Assembly (NCBI RefSeq): GCF_028607085.1
Contig: NZ_CP117411.1
Location: 2,790,001-2,854,000, forward strand
Reading direction: 5' to 3'
Origin: Sphingomonas naphthae
Lineage (GTDB): Bacteria; Pseudomonadota; Alphaproteobacteria; Sphingomonadales; Sphingomonadaceae
DNA: 64,000 nucleotides
Of this stretch, positions 41,501 to 50,103 are shown one piece after another. The translations under genes and the position numbers were made by a program. Position 1 is the stretch's first letter; every line of letters begins with the position of its first letter. The notes under the pieces are model-generated. The model saw only the letters and a list, made by a program, of their open reading frames with translations. It was not told where the DNA came from and did not search any database.

Positions 41501-42564
41501 CGCAGGCGCGTTGCTCCATGCGACGATCCGCCGATCTGATGGGAGCCAGCGCCGATCCTACGGTCCTGGCCGACGGTGCGCGACTGCGCGAGCGGCTGAC
41601 CGAGGCGCTGCAGACGGTCCACCAGCGCAACGAGATCCACATCACGGCTCGCGAGCTGAAGGCCGCGGTCAGCTATGTCCTCTTCGGCCTGCACGACTGC
41701 GAGGACCTCCATCGTGATGCCGAACTCGAGCCGCACGATCCAGCCGACCACGCGTTCAACCCCGAGTCACCGGGCCGGCAGGGCGAGCTCCTTCGTGAGC
41801 TGGCGCGGCTCGACCCGGCGCTAGAGGGCAACGCTCGCGTTGACCGGTATCTCGTCGGGAAGGGCGGGTCTCATCCGGCCCATGGCGCGCGTCGCTTCCG
41901 TGATCGGGTCGGAAGGCCCGTGCCTCTGCGCGACGCCCGGCGACGGGCCTATCTGAGCTGGTCGGTCGACCAGGTCGAGGCGGTGGGAGGCGACGATCAT
42001 GCCTTGACGCTGAGGGACGGACGCAGGGCGAGCGAGTTCCGCCGGTTCCCGCTGCTTTCTGATGCGGAGCAGGCGCAGATCAAGAGCCGGCTGTGCAATG
42101 GGCTCTCTCGCCTCGAGCCGCTGCCCGACCTCGCCTATCGCGACGCCGAACGGGTGCCGATCCGCGTTCTTCCGCGGACCCCCACGGAGACCGCGTTCTG
42201 GATTGAGAAGTCCTCATCGCGCTTCTCGCTCGCCCCCGAGCGCTTCCAGCCGATGGCCGGCCTTGAGACGCTCCATCGCTTCCTCGTGCTGAGCTACGAG
42301 CCGGATCACGGCGGTGTCGAGGAGCTGCTGGTGCCGCTCGAGCTCTACAGCCTGCTCATGGACCTTGCGGATGGCGTCCAGATCCTGGACGCCTTCTCCG
42401 ACGACGTCTTCGCCAATCTCGGGGTCTTCACGAGCCGCCTTGCTCAGGAGGACGAGCGTCGGCTCAACGCCTGGAACCCCGTTGACAGCGACGTCGTACG
42501 TCAGCTTGGCGTCTCGGACCGGTCGGGCAGGCAGGCGATACTTCTTTCTAGGGAGAGCGCGTGA
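38596..42564 (+). CDS. NERD-pseudokinase-kinase-ATPase defence protein (PglW/MAD6-like with DptF-like ATPase)
   Basis: The 1322-residue protein has a TTG start behind a purine-rich SD. A NERD nuclease-like domain spans about residues 35-130 (DEIDMVVIG, then VVIEVKHW: D55, E68, K70). A kinase fold lacking catalytic residues covers about 195-440 (HRALDG for HRD; only the APE-like AAPEV and SDLYSL kept). An apparently active Ser/Thr kinase lies at about 455-680 (GQGSIART loop, Lys in VGKAVF, HGDVSLSNIL, IDYDLSG, YASPE). A linker leads to a P-loop ATPase, CGNAGDGKTAFLQ (about 798-810), with a Cys cluster CRTCTAQARC (about 963). NERD + kinase is the PglW (BREX type 2) and MAD6 layout; the GNAGDGKT ATPase recalls DptF. 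It is probably the sensor/signalling part of an anti-phage system. Confidence 0.85.
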   Translation: MRVVHVPCGPFANDSELKAFNAVNQEIRKQDGDGTAYVLTNLTHPNLRGQADEIDMVVIGPAGAVVIEVKHWDASAMRRPDMADPAAELIVAKSKRIAGRLRAADRSLGFVAPAFLLTRETGTLRKNGSPLRHAMGVVAHGLKDVGELVAAAASPGRTDPRRLADLLAVRYNLAEAGRLKRLGRFDELRLLTDENERFQRIFTARDPWTGDRVLLHTYDLSAAPAGEAAALSDRRARREFDVVQRFQKSPHMPSLVDTWQSVPNYAGEMYFFSVSDSAATPVSALMGEAEWTPAQRRDFAVRALSALGEFLTAEQGPLLHRALDGESLRVRADNSPLFAGWRWARLAPAQTVSVNQLGDRSGDFAAPEVIAGGLAAATPKSDLYSLCALLADLFRDPADADVRAALLLGCDRDPARRPGVEEILDLLENRAADELVATARDQVEVVSPSRWDEGHRFQWKNGTYRVISVLGQGSIARTFKLEQLDARGEPIGTFVGKAVFNAEFGPTSLAAYQRMRTFSLHPGLSNILECASDWNPHGLTALLRWSQGSPLNAWRGDLDFIAQEVGADTPEQLATDWFERLCEALHALHGQGWVHGDVSLSNILVDESKVILIDYDLSGPDGHRPPSSGTLLYASPERRDGAEALARDDVYSLAASLFHAITDRPPARSTSGSGLDWNEKERAAFPDIVPILDRATGPAEARFPDAGAALAALRARRVSAPAPVQAVVAPPPSQPVLRPNVVPRVRDILSTYPGSRFGNAETRGLDTDFAFDTYVPTGLDDTLPAEIRAGEVSLVILCGNAGDGKTAFLQRLVQTLGGEPPQSSERVWSGTLAARKAMINLDGAASWKGRSADSLLDELFAPFLDGPPRDGSIHLVAVNDGRLMEWIEQAEAERGERPLTLALTAALTQQSEGLAPHIRLVELNNRSLVGGLVVGQGVISTRFVDELVRRLVGGDQAPEIWAPCRTCTAQARCSMRRSADLMGASADPTVLADGARLRERLTEALQTVHQRNEIHITARELKAAVSYVLFGLHDCEDLHRDAELEPHDPADHAFNPESPGRQGELLRELARLDPALEGNARVDRYLVGKGGSHPAHGARRFRDRVGRPVPLRDARRRAYLSWSVDQVEAVGGDDHALTLRDGRRASEFRRFPLLSDAEQAQIKSRLCNGLSRLEPLPDLAYRDAERVPIRVLPRTPTETAFWIEKSSSRFSLAPERFQPMAGLETLHRFLVLSYEPDHGGVEELLVPLELYSLLMDLADGVQILDAFSDDVFANLGVFTSRLAQEDERRLNAWNPVDSDVVRQLGVSDRSGRQAILLSRESA

Positions 42565-44384
42565 TGCCCAGCGAGACGCGACGGGTGATCGAATCCGTCC
42601 TGGGGAGCCAGATGACGGCCCAGATCTGGACCAGCACCTATTCGCCCGTGTTTCCGTTCGTGCCGCAGGACTTCTCGGTCGGGGCCGTTCTGCCGATGAT
42701 GCTATACCTGTTCAGGTGGGGGAACCGGCGGGGGAAGGGCCAGTTCGCGGCCGTCTACGGCACGAACGGCGCGCCCACGATCACCTCGACCGTGGAGAAG
42801 CTGGTCTCTGATCCCGCCATCGAGGGTTTCGACACCGCTTCGGGTAGAGCGATCCTGGGTGACTTCCTCCTGACCTCGATCCTGGAGAACAGGCGGCACT
42901 CGGAGTCCCACGACGAGCAGGTCCAGCGCTGCTTCGCGAACCACTACTACGCCTCCTGGATCGACCTCCCGATTAGCGCCGCTAACCTCCGCGGGGTGCC
43001 CGAGCTCGTCACGGCACTTCTCAGCGACCAGCGCGAGGGCGAGACGGTCGAGCCCTTCGGGGAGCGGGGGCGCTACCGGGTCGGCGCCCGGATCCAAGAC
43101 AACGACCTGCTGCGAGCTCTCGCGCCTGGAACGTCGACAACCGGCATGAAGAGCGACCTTCGCTCGGACGAGCTTGACGAGTCCGTGCCTCTTCCGCTCG
43201 ACCAGCTGCTGACCGTGCGTCTCGCCCAGGGCTGCGGCGAGGCCCCGGCCAAGGCGGTGGGACGAAACAATCCTGGACCGATCCCGAACCAGCGCCCGAT
43301 CGCGGCGCAGGCGGGTGAGAACTTCAGGGACGACCTGCTCGTCTTCCTGGACTGCTACGCGGCCGGCGGGTCGATGCCTCGATCCGCGCTTCTCCAGATG
43401 CTGGAGTCCGCGATCGCGATCGGCCTCACCACGATCCTAACCGCATCGGTGGAGATCATGAACCGGTGGGCCGCCACGGGCATTCTTCCGGACCACGCCG
43501 ATGCGCCTCCGTTTCCCATCTTCTTCGATTGTTCGAGCGGGTCGGACCCGGTCCTGCGGGCGACGTCGGAGGAGTCCGGCTTCCTTTTGCGGCAGGCGCT
43601 CAATCGACTGCCCGCCGTCCTCATGTACGCGAGGCTGCTCGACCACTACGTGCGCAGCGAGTCAGAACTCGACCGGCGCAAGCTGCCGCCCACCTCGCCC
43701 GACGCGACCCAATGGCTGAACCTGACGGGCAGCATCCTGAACGGCAGTCACGAGGAGGCCAGGGACGCCCGCCGGTTCTTCAGCAAGACCGCCCGCAAGC
43801 TGAGGGACGCCGCCGACGCGGCGGAGGATCTCGAGCTGCGAGTTCTCCTGGGGGAGGAGGGGAGCCACTCCGATCCCGGGCGCGCACTCGCGGAGGCACT
43901 GAGCACGGCGTTCGTGGAGTCCTCAAACGGCGGCACCGAGCGCCTGAACAACTTTCTGTCGTCGGCGCTCATGATCGACGAGGTCAACGGACTCGCCAAG
44001 CGCCGCAAGGTGGTGCTCCACCAGACGCGGCGGAAGGGGCAGGGTCGCAGGGGCGACGCGCTGTCGTTCGTGATGACCAACCCGGTCATCGAGTTCCTGG
44101 TCCATCGCCACATCCGCAGGATCGGGAAGGGACGTAAGGAGCAGCCGCTGTCGTATCCCGACTTCCTTCGGGTCCTGCGTGAACGCTACGGGTTCTACGT
44201 CGATCGTGCGCCGCCCAACCTGGCGGTGCCCAGCGACGTCCTGCAGCGCAACCGTCGAATGTTCGAGCGCCGCCTACGCGACTTGGGCCTGCTCGTGGGC
44301 GTGAACGACGCCGAACGGATGAAGAAGATCAAGTGGCGATATCGCGCGCAGCAGGACGCGCAGGTCAGGGAGCAGGCGGCGTGA
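42564..44384 (+). CDS. DptG/MAD7-like defence protein
   Basis: ATG 42564 overlaps the upstream stop (TGATG), giving 606 aa. No catalytic motif is seen. The protein is mostly helical. The C-terminal part is the most distinctive: FLSSALMIDEVNGLAKRR, LSFVMTNPVIEFLVHRHIRR, FLRVLRERYGFYVDRAPP and FERRLRDLGLLVGVNDAE. I associate this pattern with the middle gene of kinase/ATPase defence trios (DptG of phosphorothioation-dependent restriction, MAD7). It likely bridges the kinase-ATPase and the nuclease-ATPase. It is strictly coupled to both neighbours. Function is inferred from position. Confidence 0.65.
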   Translation: MPSETRRVIESVLGSQMTAQIWTSTYSPVFPFVPQDFSVGAVLPMMLYLFRWGNRRGKGQFAAVYGTNGAPTITSTVEKLVSDPAIEGFDTASGRAILGDFLLTSILENRRHSESHDEQVQRCFANHYYASWIDLPISAANLRGVPELVTALLSDQREGETVEPFGERGRYRVGARIQDNDLLRALAPGTSTTGMKSDLRSDELDESVPLPLDQLLTVRLAQGCGEAPAKAVGRNNPGPIPNQRPIAAQAGENFRDDLLVFLDCYAAGGSMPRSALLQMLESAIAIGLTTILTASVEIMNRWAATGILPDHADAPPFPIFFDCSSGSDPVLRATSEESGFLLRQALNRLPAVLMYARLLDHYVRSESELDRRKLPPTSPDATQWLNLTGSILNGSHEEARDARRFFSKTARKLRDAADAAEDLELRVLLGEEGSHSDPGRALAEALSTAFVESSNGGTERLNNFLSSALMIDEVNGLAKRRKVVLHQTRRKGQGRRGDALSFVMTNPVIEFLVHRHIRRIGKGRKEQPLSYPDFLRVLRERYGFYVDRAPPNLAVPSDVLQRNRRMFERRLRDLGLLVGVNDAERMKKIKWRYRAQQDAQVREQAA

Positions 44385-47300
44385 TGGGACCCGACCACGT
44401 CAGGTATCTGGCGCAGGCGATCACGAACCGCTTGGGTGCCCCGAAGGCGGGCGCGGTCGCGTTCATGCGGTGCCTTCCGTCCGAGCAGATCGATGCCCTC
44501 GCCGACAGCGACGCGTTCGTGGTGCCGGGCTGGAACGTGAACGCCGTCGTCGATGCGGCCGGCCTGCGTCGCATCACCGCCGATCAGGCGGTGGAGCAGC
44601 GCGAGGACAAGGCCGATGCCGCCCTACTGCTGATCGATCCGCTCCGCGCGGGTGCCGGCCTCGACGGCATCTACAGCGCCGGTCGCGAGATCGGGGAGGG
44701 CGAGCTCTTCGGCGAGGCCCTGAAGCTCGCACGCAAACCTTTCTTCGGCAGGATGCGCGTGCTCGACGACGCGGTTTGGCGAGCCGAGCGGCTCGGCCGC
44801 CGCCGGCGGCTGACGCCCTGGTCGAAGTTCGACTACTACGTCAGCGCTGCCCAGGGCTCCGGCGGCGCTCTTGCTCGGCTCGGGCTGTGGCCCATCGCCA
44901 GCGACGGGGATCCTTCGACGGGCGAGCTCGACCTCTCCGCCGAGCTCGCCGACCGGCTCCTATACGTGAGCGACACCCGTGCGATCGCGGAACGGGTGCG
45001 GGCCCTTCAGCTGGACGAGTCCGACGAGAAGGGCGCGGTTCTCGAGCAGGCCCTCAGGATCGCGTCGGGCATGAGCCCGGAGGAGGCTGCCAGACGGATC
45101 GAGGACCAGCGCGACCTGTGGCTGGGTTCGATCAAGCCCGGCTTCGCCAGCGAGGAACTCCGACGGATCCAGCTCTCCTCTTGGCGTGACGCGAGGGGCA
45201 ACGTTCTGAAATGGTCGGGCCTCGCCAAGCCCGAGGCCGACGACGGCGCACCGAGGCTAATCTTGGATCGGGCCGCACCGTCCAGAGAGCGCGCTCAGCT
45301 CACCGTCCGCTGGACCACCGAGCCTGAGGAGCTGGCGGCCGGCAACGTCGAATACCGCATCTCCGTCGTCGCCGGCGAGGACGTCCTCGCCGAGCGCGTC
45401 GTCCACCACCGCGACCATCGCACCCAGCAGGTCGTGATCACGGTAGACGACTTCGAGGAGCTCGAGGGCACCGAGAAGTTCGATGCGACCATCGACGTCA
45501 CGGCAGTCGGGTTGGAAGGCGTGGGCGCCGTGCGAAGCGAGGCCTTTGTGCTGCAGTTCGGCGAGACGGTGAAGCAGCTCACGAGCGCCTCGGGCCAGGA
45601 GGTAAGGACGCTGATCGAGGGCGCGATCAATATGCCTGACCGAGATGCCTTCGATGCTCTGGTCACCGGCCCCGGTGCCGCGGCGCGAGCGGTCGAGGAC
45701 AAAAAGGGCTTCCTAACCTGGAAGGGAGACGCGGCTACGAGAGGAGCGCGCGTGTTCCGGCCGGCGCTCCTTCGTGCGGTGGAGGCGGACTGGGCCCGCC
45801 GGACGGGCACCATCGGCTACTGGACGCAGGTGGTGCGCGCCGATGGCTCCCCGGTCGGGGATCTCGTGTTCACTGAGATCGAGCAAGCGGACCGCAGCGC
45901 GTCCACGGACCGCGCACGTGAGGCGAGCCGGAAGCTCGCTGGCGAACTCGGGGCGGCGGGCCTTCTAGGTGTGGTCATACCGCCCGGCTGGTCCGCCGCG
46001 GACAACTATATCAACGCTTGGGAGAAGGCCCTCGACGTAGGCGCGCCCGTCCTGGCCCGTCACGGCACCGTGGAGGTGCGCGGGCAGTCTGGTGCGCTGA
46101 TCGGGCTGCTCGTGACCCCACTGCACCCGGTCCGCTTCGCGTGGCATGCTCACTACGATCAGGTGGTCGCCCATGCGCGCTTCGAGCAGGGGCTTGCGCC
46201 GCAGCACATCCAGTCGACGGTCCAGCCGGTTGACTCATCCTTCTTCCCGTTCGCGCTGCCCGGGGATGGGTGCGCGGGCTTCGTCTTCGCCGACGTGATC
46301 GGTTTTCACACGGTGGCGATGACTGTCGACGGCGAGCGCGAGCCGAAGGCCGCGACAGCGCTGCTGGCCGCCTGCCTGGGCTCTGGCACGGCCACGATCC
46401 CCTCCATCGGACAGGCGAGCGCCGCCGCCATAGCACGCGAGCTCGGACACTACCTGGACTGCTACGGCGGCGCGAACGGCGAGCGGCCCGACCTCCTCGC
46501 CATCCAGGCCTGGCGCGCCGGTGACGGCCTGACGGTCTCGAGCGCGCTTGGTCAGACGCTCACGGCACGCGGGTTCAACGACGACGAAGACGAGGTGGAC
46601 TCGCCGCTTTGCTTCACGCTCGACCTGTTTCACGCGCCGCGTTCCGGAGGCGCGGGACAGTTCTTATCCGCCGTCGGTCAGCGTCGCCGCGCCGGTGGTC
46701 AGGTTCTTGATCAGAGGGACCGCTGGCTTGCGGAGACCGCGACGCGGCCGGGCGAGGTGCTGGTCCCCCGGCTTCGCTGGGCCAAGCACGAGGAGCCGTC
46801 GGTGGACGATGACTCCGCATGGGCCCGGATGCGGGCCTCGCATGTTAGCCTCGCGTTCGATCTGTTCCAGACGGGTCTGGGGACCGTTCCCTCGTGCACG
46901 CTCTCGGACGTGCGGCCACTGCATGCCTGGGGGCTCCTGCGCACGCTCGAGCGGCGTGCCGTCCCCGGTCAAGACCATGAATGGATGACCTACGCGGCAC
47001 CCGAACTTGGCGGTGAGCCCGGCCCGGAGGGTCGCACTGCCAGCGACCGGCTTCGCCGCATCGACCGTGCTACGGCTCGTGCCACGGCACGCGCGCTGGG
47101 TGGCACGAGCGAGGATTGGCCGGTGCTCAAGACGCGGCTGTCGCCCGAGGACCGTCGCCGGATCGACAGGATGCATGAGCAGAGCGACTGGGTGATCACG
47201 CTCGATCGAAACGCGGCGCTAGACTACTTCGACTCCCCCCAGGGTAGTCCGGACGCCTACGAGCGGTTCGTCATCGACACCGTGCCGGAGCGTTCGGATC

Positions 47301-49432
47301 TGACAGCGATCCAGCTCGTCACCTCCACGACGAAGCTCGACGCGGTCCGAGACCTTGTGGACGAGGCGCTCGGTGACATGGGCCTGAGCAGCAGCGAGCG
47401 GAACAGCCGCTTCCTGGTCGCGCAGCTGAAGGCGTTGAGTGGCAGGCTCGCGATCCGGCTCGCGGACGGCGGGACGAGGACTGGCGAGCTGATCGCGCTG
47501 GCGCTGATGTATGCTCATTGCGCGGCGGGCGGGGAGCAGAAGGGCCCTTGGCTCAACGTCGCCCAGGGCGTGCTGATACCGGTCGACGAGATCGCCGACC
47601 ACGCGCCGATCGTGAACACGCCGGCGGCCGAGGGCGAGACCGCCCGGCGTGCCGACTTCATCCACGTCAGCGCTCCTGCCCGCGGACCGCTCGAGTTTCG
47701 CTTCGTCGAGGTGAAGAACCGGCAGCATCTGCGAACGGCAAGGCAGCCCGACATGCTCGCGCACATGGTCGCCCAAACCGGTGAGCTGCGCGAACGGTGG
47801 ATGAACTGGTTCTTCGGAGATGGCCTGCAGTCGCTGGACCGCGTCGTCCGGCGAGCTCAGCTGGCCAAGCTCCTGCGGTTCTACGTCGATCGCGCGGCGC
47901 GCCACCGGCTGTCGCCGCAGGCCACGGCCCGTCTGAGCAGCGAAATCGATCAGATGGTGCTCAAGGAGACCTATCAGCCCGGCACGGTGGCCGATCCCGA
48001 CGTCGGCTACGTCTTCTGCCCGGAGCACCGCACCGGACAGGTCGAACGCATTTACTCGGAACGGAGCGAGACGGCGTTGTGGCTCTTTGGGCCGACGATG
48101 CTCCCAGACGAGACGACCGGGACCCCCGGCACGTTGCTCCTGCCGAGTGAACCGCCGGAGTTCCAGGAGCTCAGAGCCGAGGAGGACGCGGTCGGAGGTG
48201 GCGAGGAGCCTGGGGCAGGTTCGGTCCCAGCGCTGCGGGCCAACGCGGAACTGCCGGCGTTGGGCGACGTACTTGGAACCGAGCCCGCGCCCGCCGCCGG
48301 CATGAGTGTCGCCTCTGGCGGATCTCTCGAACCGACGACCTCGGCGACGATGTCGGGCCCGGCTGCCGAGAAAGACGAAGGAGTTCCGTTATCGGTCCGG
48401 GATCCGGTCGACGTCCGCCTGGGCGAGTCCCTGACGCAGGTTCCCGTGGACTGGTCGCTGTCGATCCGCAGCAACCCGCACATGATGATGGTGGGACTTC
48501 CAGGCATGGGGAAGACGACTGCGCTCATCAACATCTCGAAGCAGCTGACGGCCGCCGGGATCGCGCCGGTGATCTTCTCCTATCACGACGACATCGACGA
48601 GAAGCTGGCGGACGCGATCGGGCCCATGCGGACCATCGACTTCGACGGCCTGGGGTTCAATCCCCTGCGCGTCGACGCGCCGGGACCGATGGCCTACATC
48701 GACGTCGCGGGAACGCTGCGGGACATCTTCGCCTCGATCTTTCCCGATCTGGGAGAGATCCAGCTCGAGGAACTCCGCGGCGCGATCCGGCAGAGCTACG
48801 ATGATCTCGGTTGGAACGACCGCGCCGCGCAGCGCCCGGCGCCGCCGCGGTTCCGGACGTTCCTCGACATCCTGAAGTCCCGCCCCAAGCCCAACCAGAA
48901 TCTGCTCGCCCGCCTTCAGGAGCTCGACGACTACGGCTTCTTCGACGGGGAGGTTGGAGGCGGCGGCATCCTAGTCGATCGCAAGCCGACGCTCATCCGG
49001 GTGCACCTCAGCACCAACGAGATCGTCCAGCGCGCTTTCTCCTCTTTCGTCCTTTACAGCATCTACAAGGACATGTTCCGGCGCGGCGTGCAGCAGAGCC
49101 TCACTCATGCGATTATCTTCGACGAGGCGCACCGGGCGGCGAAGCTGAAGCTGATTCCACGCCTGGCGAAGGAGTGCCGCAAGTATGGCCTTGCGCTGAC
49201 GCTCGCGTCGCAGGGCGTCAGGGACTTCGATGCAGGCCTGTTCGAGGCCGTGGCCAACTACCTGATCCTGCGGGTGACCGAGGCGGACGCGCGCACGCTC
49301 GCGCGTAACTCTGGCCCGACAGCGGACCAGCAGCGGACGACCGACCGGCTGAAGGCGCTGGAGCCCTATCAAGCGATGTTCTTCTCCGCGGCCACGCAGC
49401 GGCCGACCTCCTTGCGGCTGAACGCCGACTAG
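44384..49432 (+). CDS. Large nuclease-HerA/FtsK-type ATPase (DptH/MAD8-like)
   Basis: ATG 44384 overlaps the previous stop (TGATG); the product has 1682 aa. The N-terminal ~1050 residues are unassigned, with all-beta stretches near 300-380 (EYRISVVAGEDVLAERVV). Around 1090-1115 there is a PD-(D/E)xK-like core: RRADFIHVSAP, then LEFRFVEVKNRQHL (D ... E-x-K). The C-terminal ~330 residues are an ATPase of HerA/FtsK type: Walker A GLPGMGKTT (about 1371), Walker B HAIIFDEAHRA (about 1577), sensor LTLASQGVRDF and a late RVTEADARTLARN. DptH and MAD8 share this size and order. It is the likely DNA-translocating effector. Third and last gene of the operon. Confidence 0.8.
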   Translation: MGPDHVRYLAQAITNRLGAPKAGAVAFMRCLPSEQIDALADSDAFVVPGWNVNAVVDAAGLRRITADQAVEQREDKADAALLLIDPLRAGAGLDGIYSAGREIGEGELFGEALKLARKPFFGRMRVLDDAVWRAERLGRRRRLTPWSKFDYYVSAAQGSGGALARLGLWPIASDGDPSTGELDLSAELADRLLYVSDTRAIAERVRALQLDESDEKGAVLEQALRIASGMSPEEAARRIEDQRDLWLGSIKPGFASEELRRIQLSSWRDARGNVLKWSGLAKPEADDGAPRLILDRAAPSRERAQLTVRWTTEPEELAAGNVEYRISVVAGEDVLAERVVHHRDHRTQQVVITVDDFEELEGTEKFDATIDVTAVGLEGVGAVRSEAFVLQFGETVKQLTSASGQEVRTLIEGAINMPDRDAFDALVTGPGAAARAVEDKKGFLTWKGDAATRGARVFRPALLRAVEADWARRTGTIGYWTQVVRADGSPVGDLVFTEIEQADRSASTDRAREASRKLAGELGAAGLLGVVIPPGWSAADNYINAWEKALDVGAPVLARHGTVEVRGQSGALIGLLVTPLHPVRFAWHAHYDQVVAHARFEQGLAPQHIQSTVQPVDSSFFPFALPGDGCAGFVFADVIGFHTVAMTVDGEREPKAATALLAACLGSGTATIPSIGQASAAAIARELGHYLDCYGGANGERPDLLAIQAWRAGDGLTVSSALGQTLTARGFNDDEDEVDSPLCFTLDLFHAPRSGGAGQFLSAVGQRRRAGGQVLDQRDRWLAETATRPGEVLVPRLRWAKHEEPSVDDDSAWARMRASHVSLAFDLFQTGLGTVPSCTLSDVRPLHAWGLLRTLERRAVPGQDHEWMTYAAPELGGEPGPEGRTASDRLRRIDRATARATARALGGTSEDWPVLKTRLSPEDRRRIDRMHEQSDWVITLDRNAALDYFDSPQGSPDAYERFVIDTVPERSDLTAIQLVTSTTKLDAVRDLVDEALGDMGLSSSERNSRFLVAQLKALSGRLAIRLADGGTRTGELIALALMYAHCAAGGEQKGPWLNVAQGVLIPVDEIADHAPIVNTPAAEGETARRADFIHVSAPARGPLEFRFVEVKNRQHLRTARQPDMLAHMVAQTGELRERWMNWFFGDGLQSLDRVVRRAQLAKLLRFYVDRAARHRLSPQATARLSSEIDQMVLKETYQPGTVADPDVGYVFCPEHRTGQVERIYSERSETALWLFGPTMLPDETTGTPGTLLLPSEPPEFQELRAEEDAVGGGEEPGAGSVPALRANAELPALGDVLGTEPAPAAGMSVASGGSLEPTTSATMSGPAAEKDEGVPLSVRDPVDVRLGESLTQVPVDWSLSIRSNPHMMMVGLPGMGKTTALINISKQLTAAGIAPVIFSYHDDIDEKLADAIGPMRTIDFDGLGFNPLRVDAPGPMAYIDVAGTLRDIFASIFPDLGEIQLEELRGAIRQSYDDLGWNDRAAQRPAPPRFRTFLDILKSRPKPNQNLLARLQELDDYGFFDGEVGGGGILVDRKPTLIRVHLSTNEIVQRAFSSFVLYSIYKDMFRRGVQQSLTHAIIFDEAHRAAKLKLIPRLAKECRKYGLALTLASQGVRDFDAGLFEAVANYLILRVTEADARTLARNSGPTADQQRTTDRLKALEPYQAMFFSAATQRPTSLRLNAD

Positions 49433-49809
49433 CGGTAGCCTAGGCACTGTCGTGGTGTTCTTCTTCGAGTCGTTCACTCGCCTCTCAACTCGCGAGCGAA
49501 GCACCCCGGTGATGGGCTCTTCTGCTGTTCCTCTGAGCTTGACCGAGGCCCAGTCTGGCGCGGGAACGAATTGCTTCGGGCAAGCTGGTCAAGGTTACGC
49601 TTGGCCGTCCCGCTCGGTTTTGGCGTGCCCTGAAGGTCGTACGCTCGACTCGGTAAAACGACCGGCTGGATCTCGCGGCCTGAACGAACATACGGTTCCG
49701 AATCTCAGTAGCAGCACCCTGAGTGACTGCTTCTGGGTCGCCGTCCCTTCGAGCGAGAGCGCTAGCCCTTCTGATAGGCGGCATCGAGAACGGGTTTTCC
49801 GATTGCTCA
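49433..49809. other. Intergenic region between convergent defence genes
   Basis: This 377-bp gap lies between the large ATPase stop and the truncated nuclease gene. I see no convincing gene or terminator in it. Because the nuclease frame is broken at about 49815, this stretch may contain decayed 3' sequence of that gene. Confidence 0.4.
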
Positions 49810-50103
49810 TCAGCCAGTCGAGATAGAAAGCCCCTGGTCGATGACGTTCTCGTTGGACGAGCGCTTATGCTCGATGACAACAGGCGCGTTGTTCTCATCG
49901 ATGCCGAGCGTGCCCATCCGCCCGCCTTCGTTGGTGACGAACTCCGACGCGAGGAACCGCACGCCCAGCAGAGCTTCAAGATTGGCTTCGAACAGCGTCT
50001 GGAGCGACTTCTCCAGCGCCGTATCCCCGCCGGGCAGCTCGGCCGCGCCGGATGGCGTGGTGCGAAACAGCTTAGATCGCTCATGCGGCGTATCGTCCAT
50101 CAT
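49810..50103 (-). pseudogene. Truncated NucS/DUF5655-like nuclease gene (frameshift)
   Basis: The frame starts MMDDTPHERSK at 50103, overlapping the restriction-methylase stop by 23 bp. Residues about 30-90 match the DUF5655/NucS-like nuclease start: LQTLFEANLEALLGVRFLAS, GRMGTLGIDENNAPVVIEHK (D ... E-x-K). The usual continuation is NENVI-x-QGLFYLDWLM. Here it reads QGLSISTG and stops. Restoring one T in CTTTC (about 49826) gives GLFYLDWLM again, so a 1-nt deletion broke the gene. The sequence further 3' no longer resembles the family, so the tail is lost too. It was probably a partner nuclease of the neighbouring enzyme. Confidence 0.7.

Noticed and set aside
34011-49432. Dnd/Dpt phosphorothioation system
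   Set aside because: No DndA-E (cysteine desulfurase, PAPS-reductase-like DndC, SMC-like DndD) is present, so the DptFGH-like trio cannot depend on local phosphorothioation genes.
49485-50084. 199-aa leftward ORF over the broken nuclease gene
   Set aside because: Wrong frame relative to the conserved nuclease residues; only the +1 step at about 49826 is meaningful.
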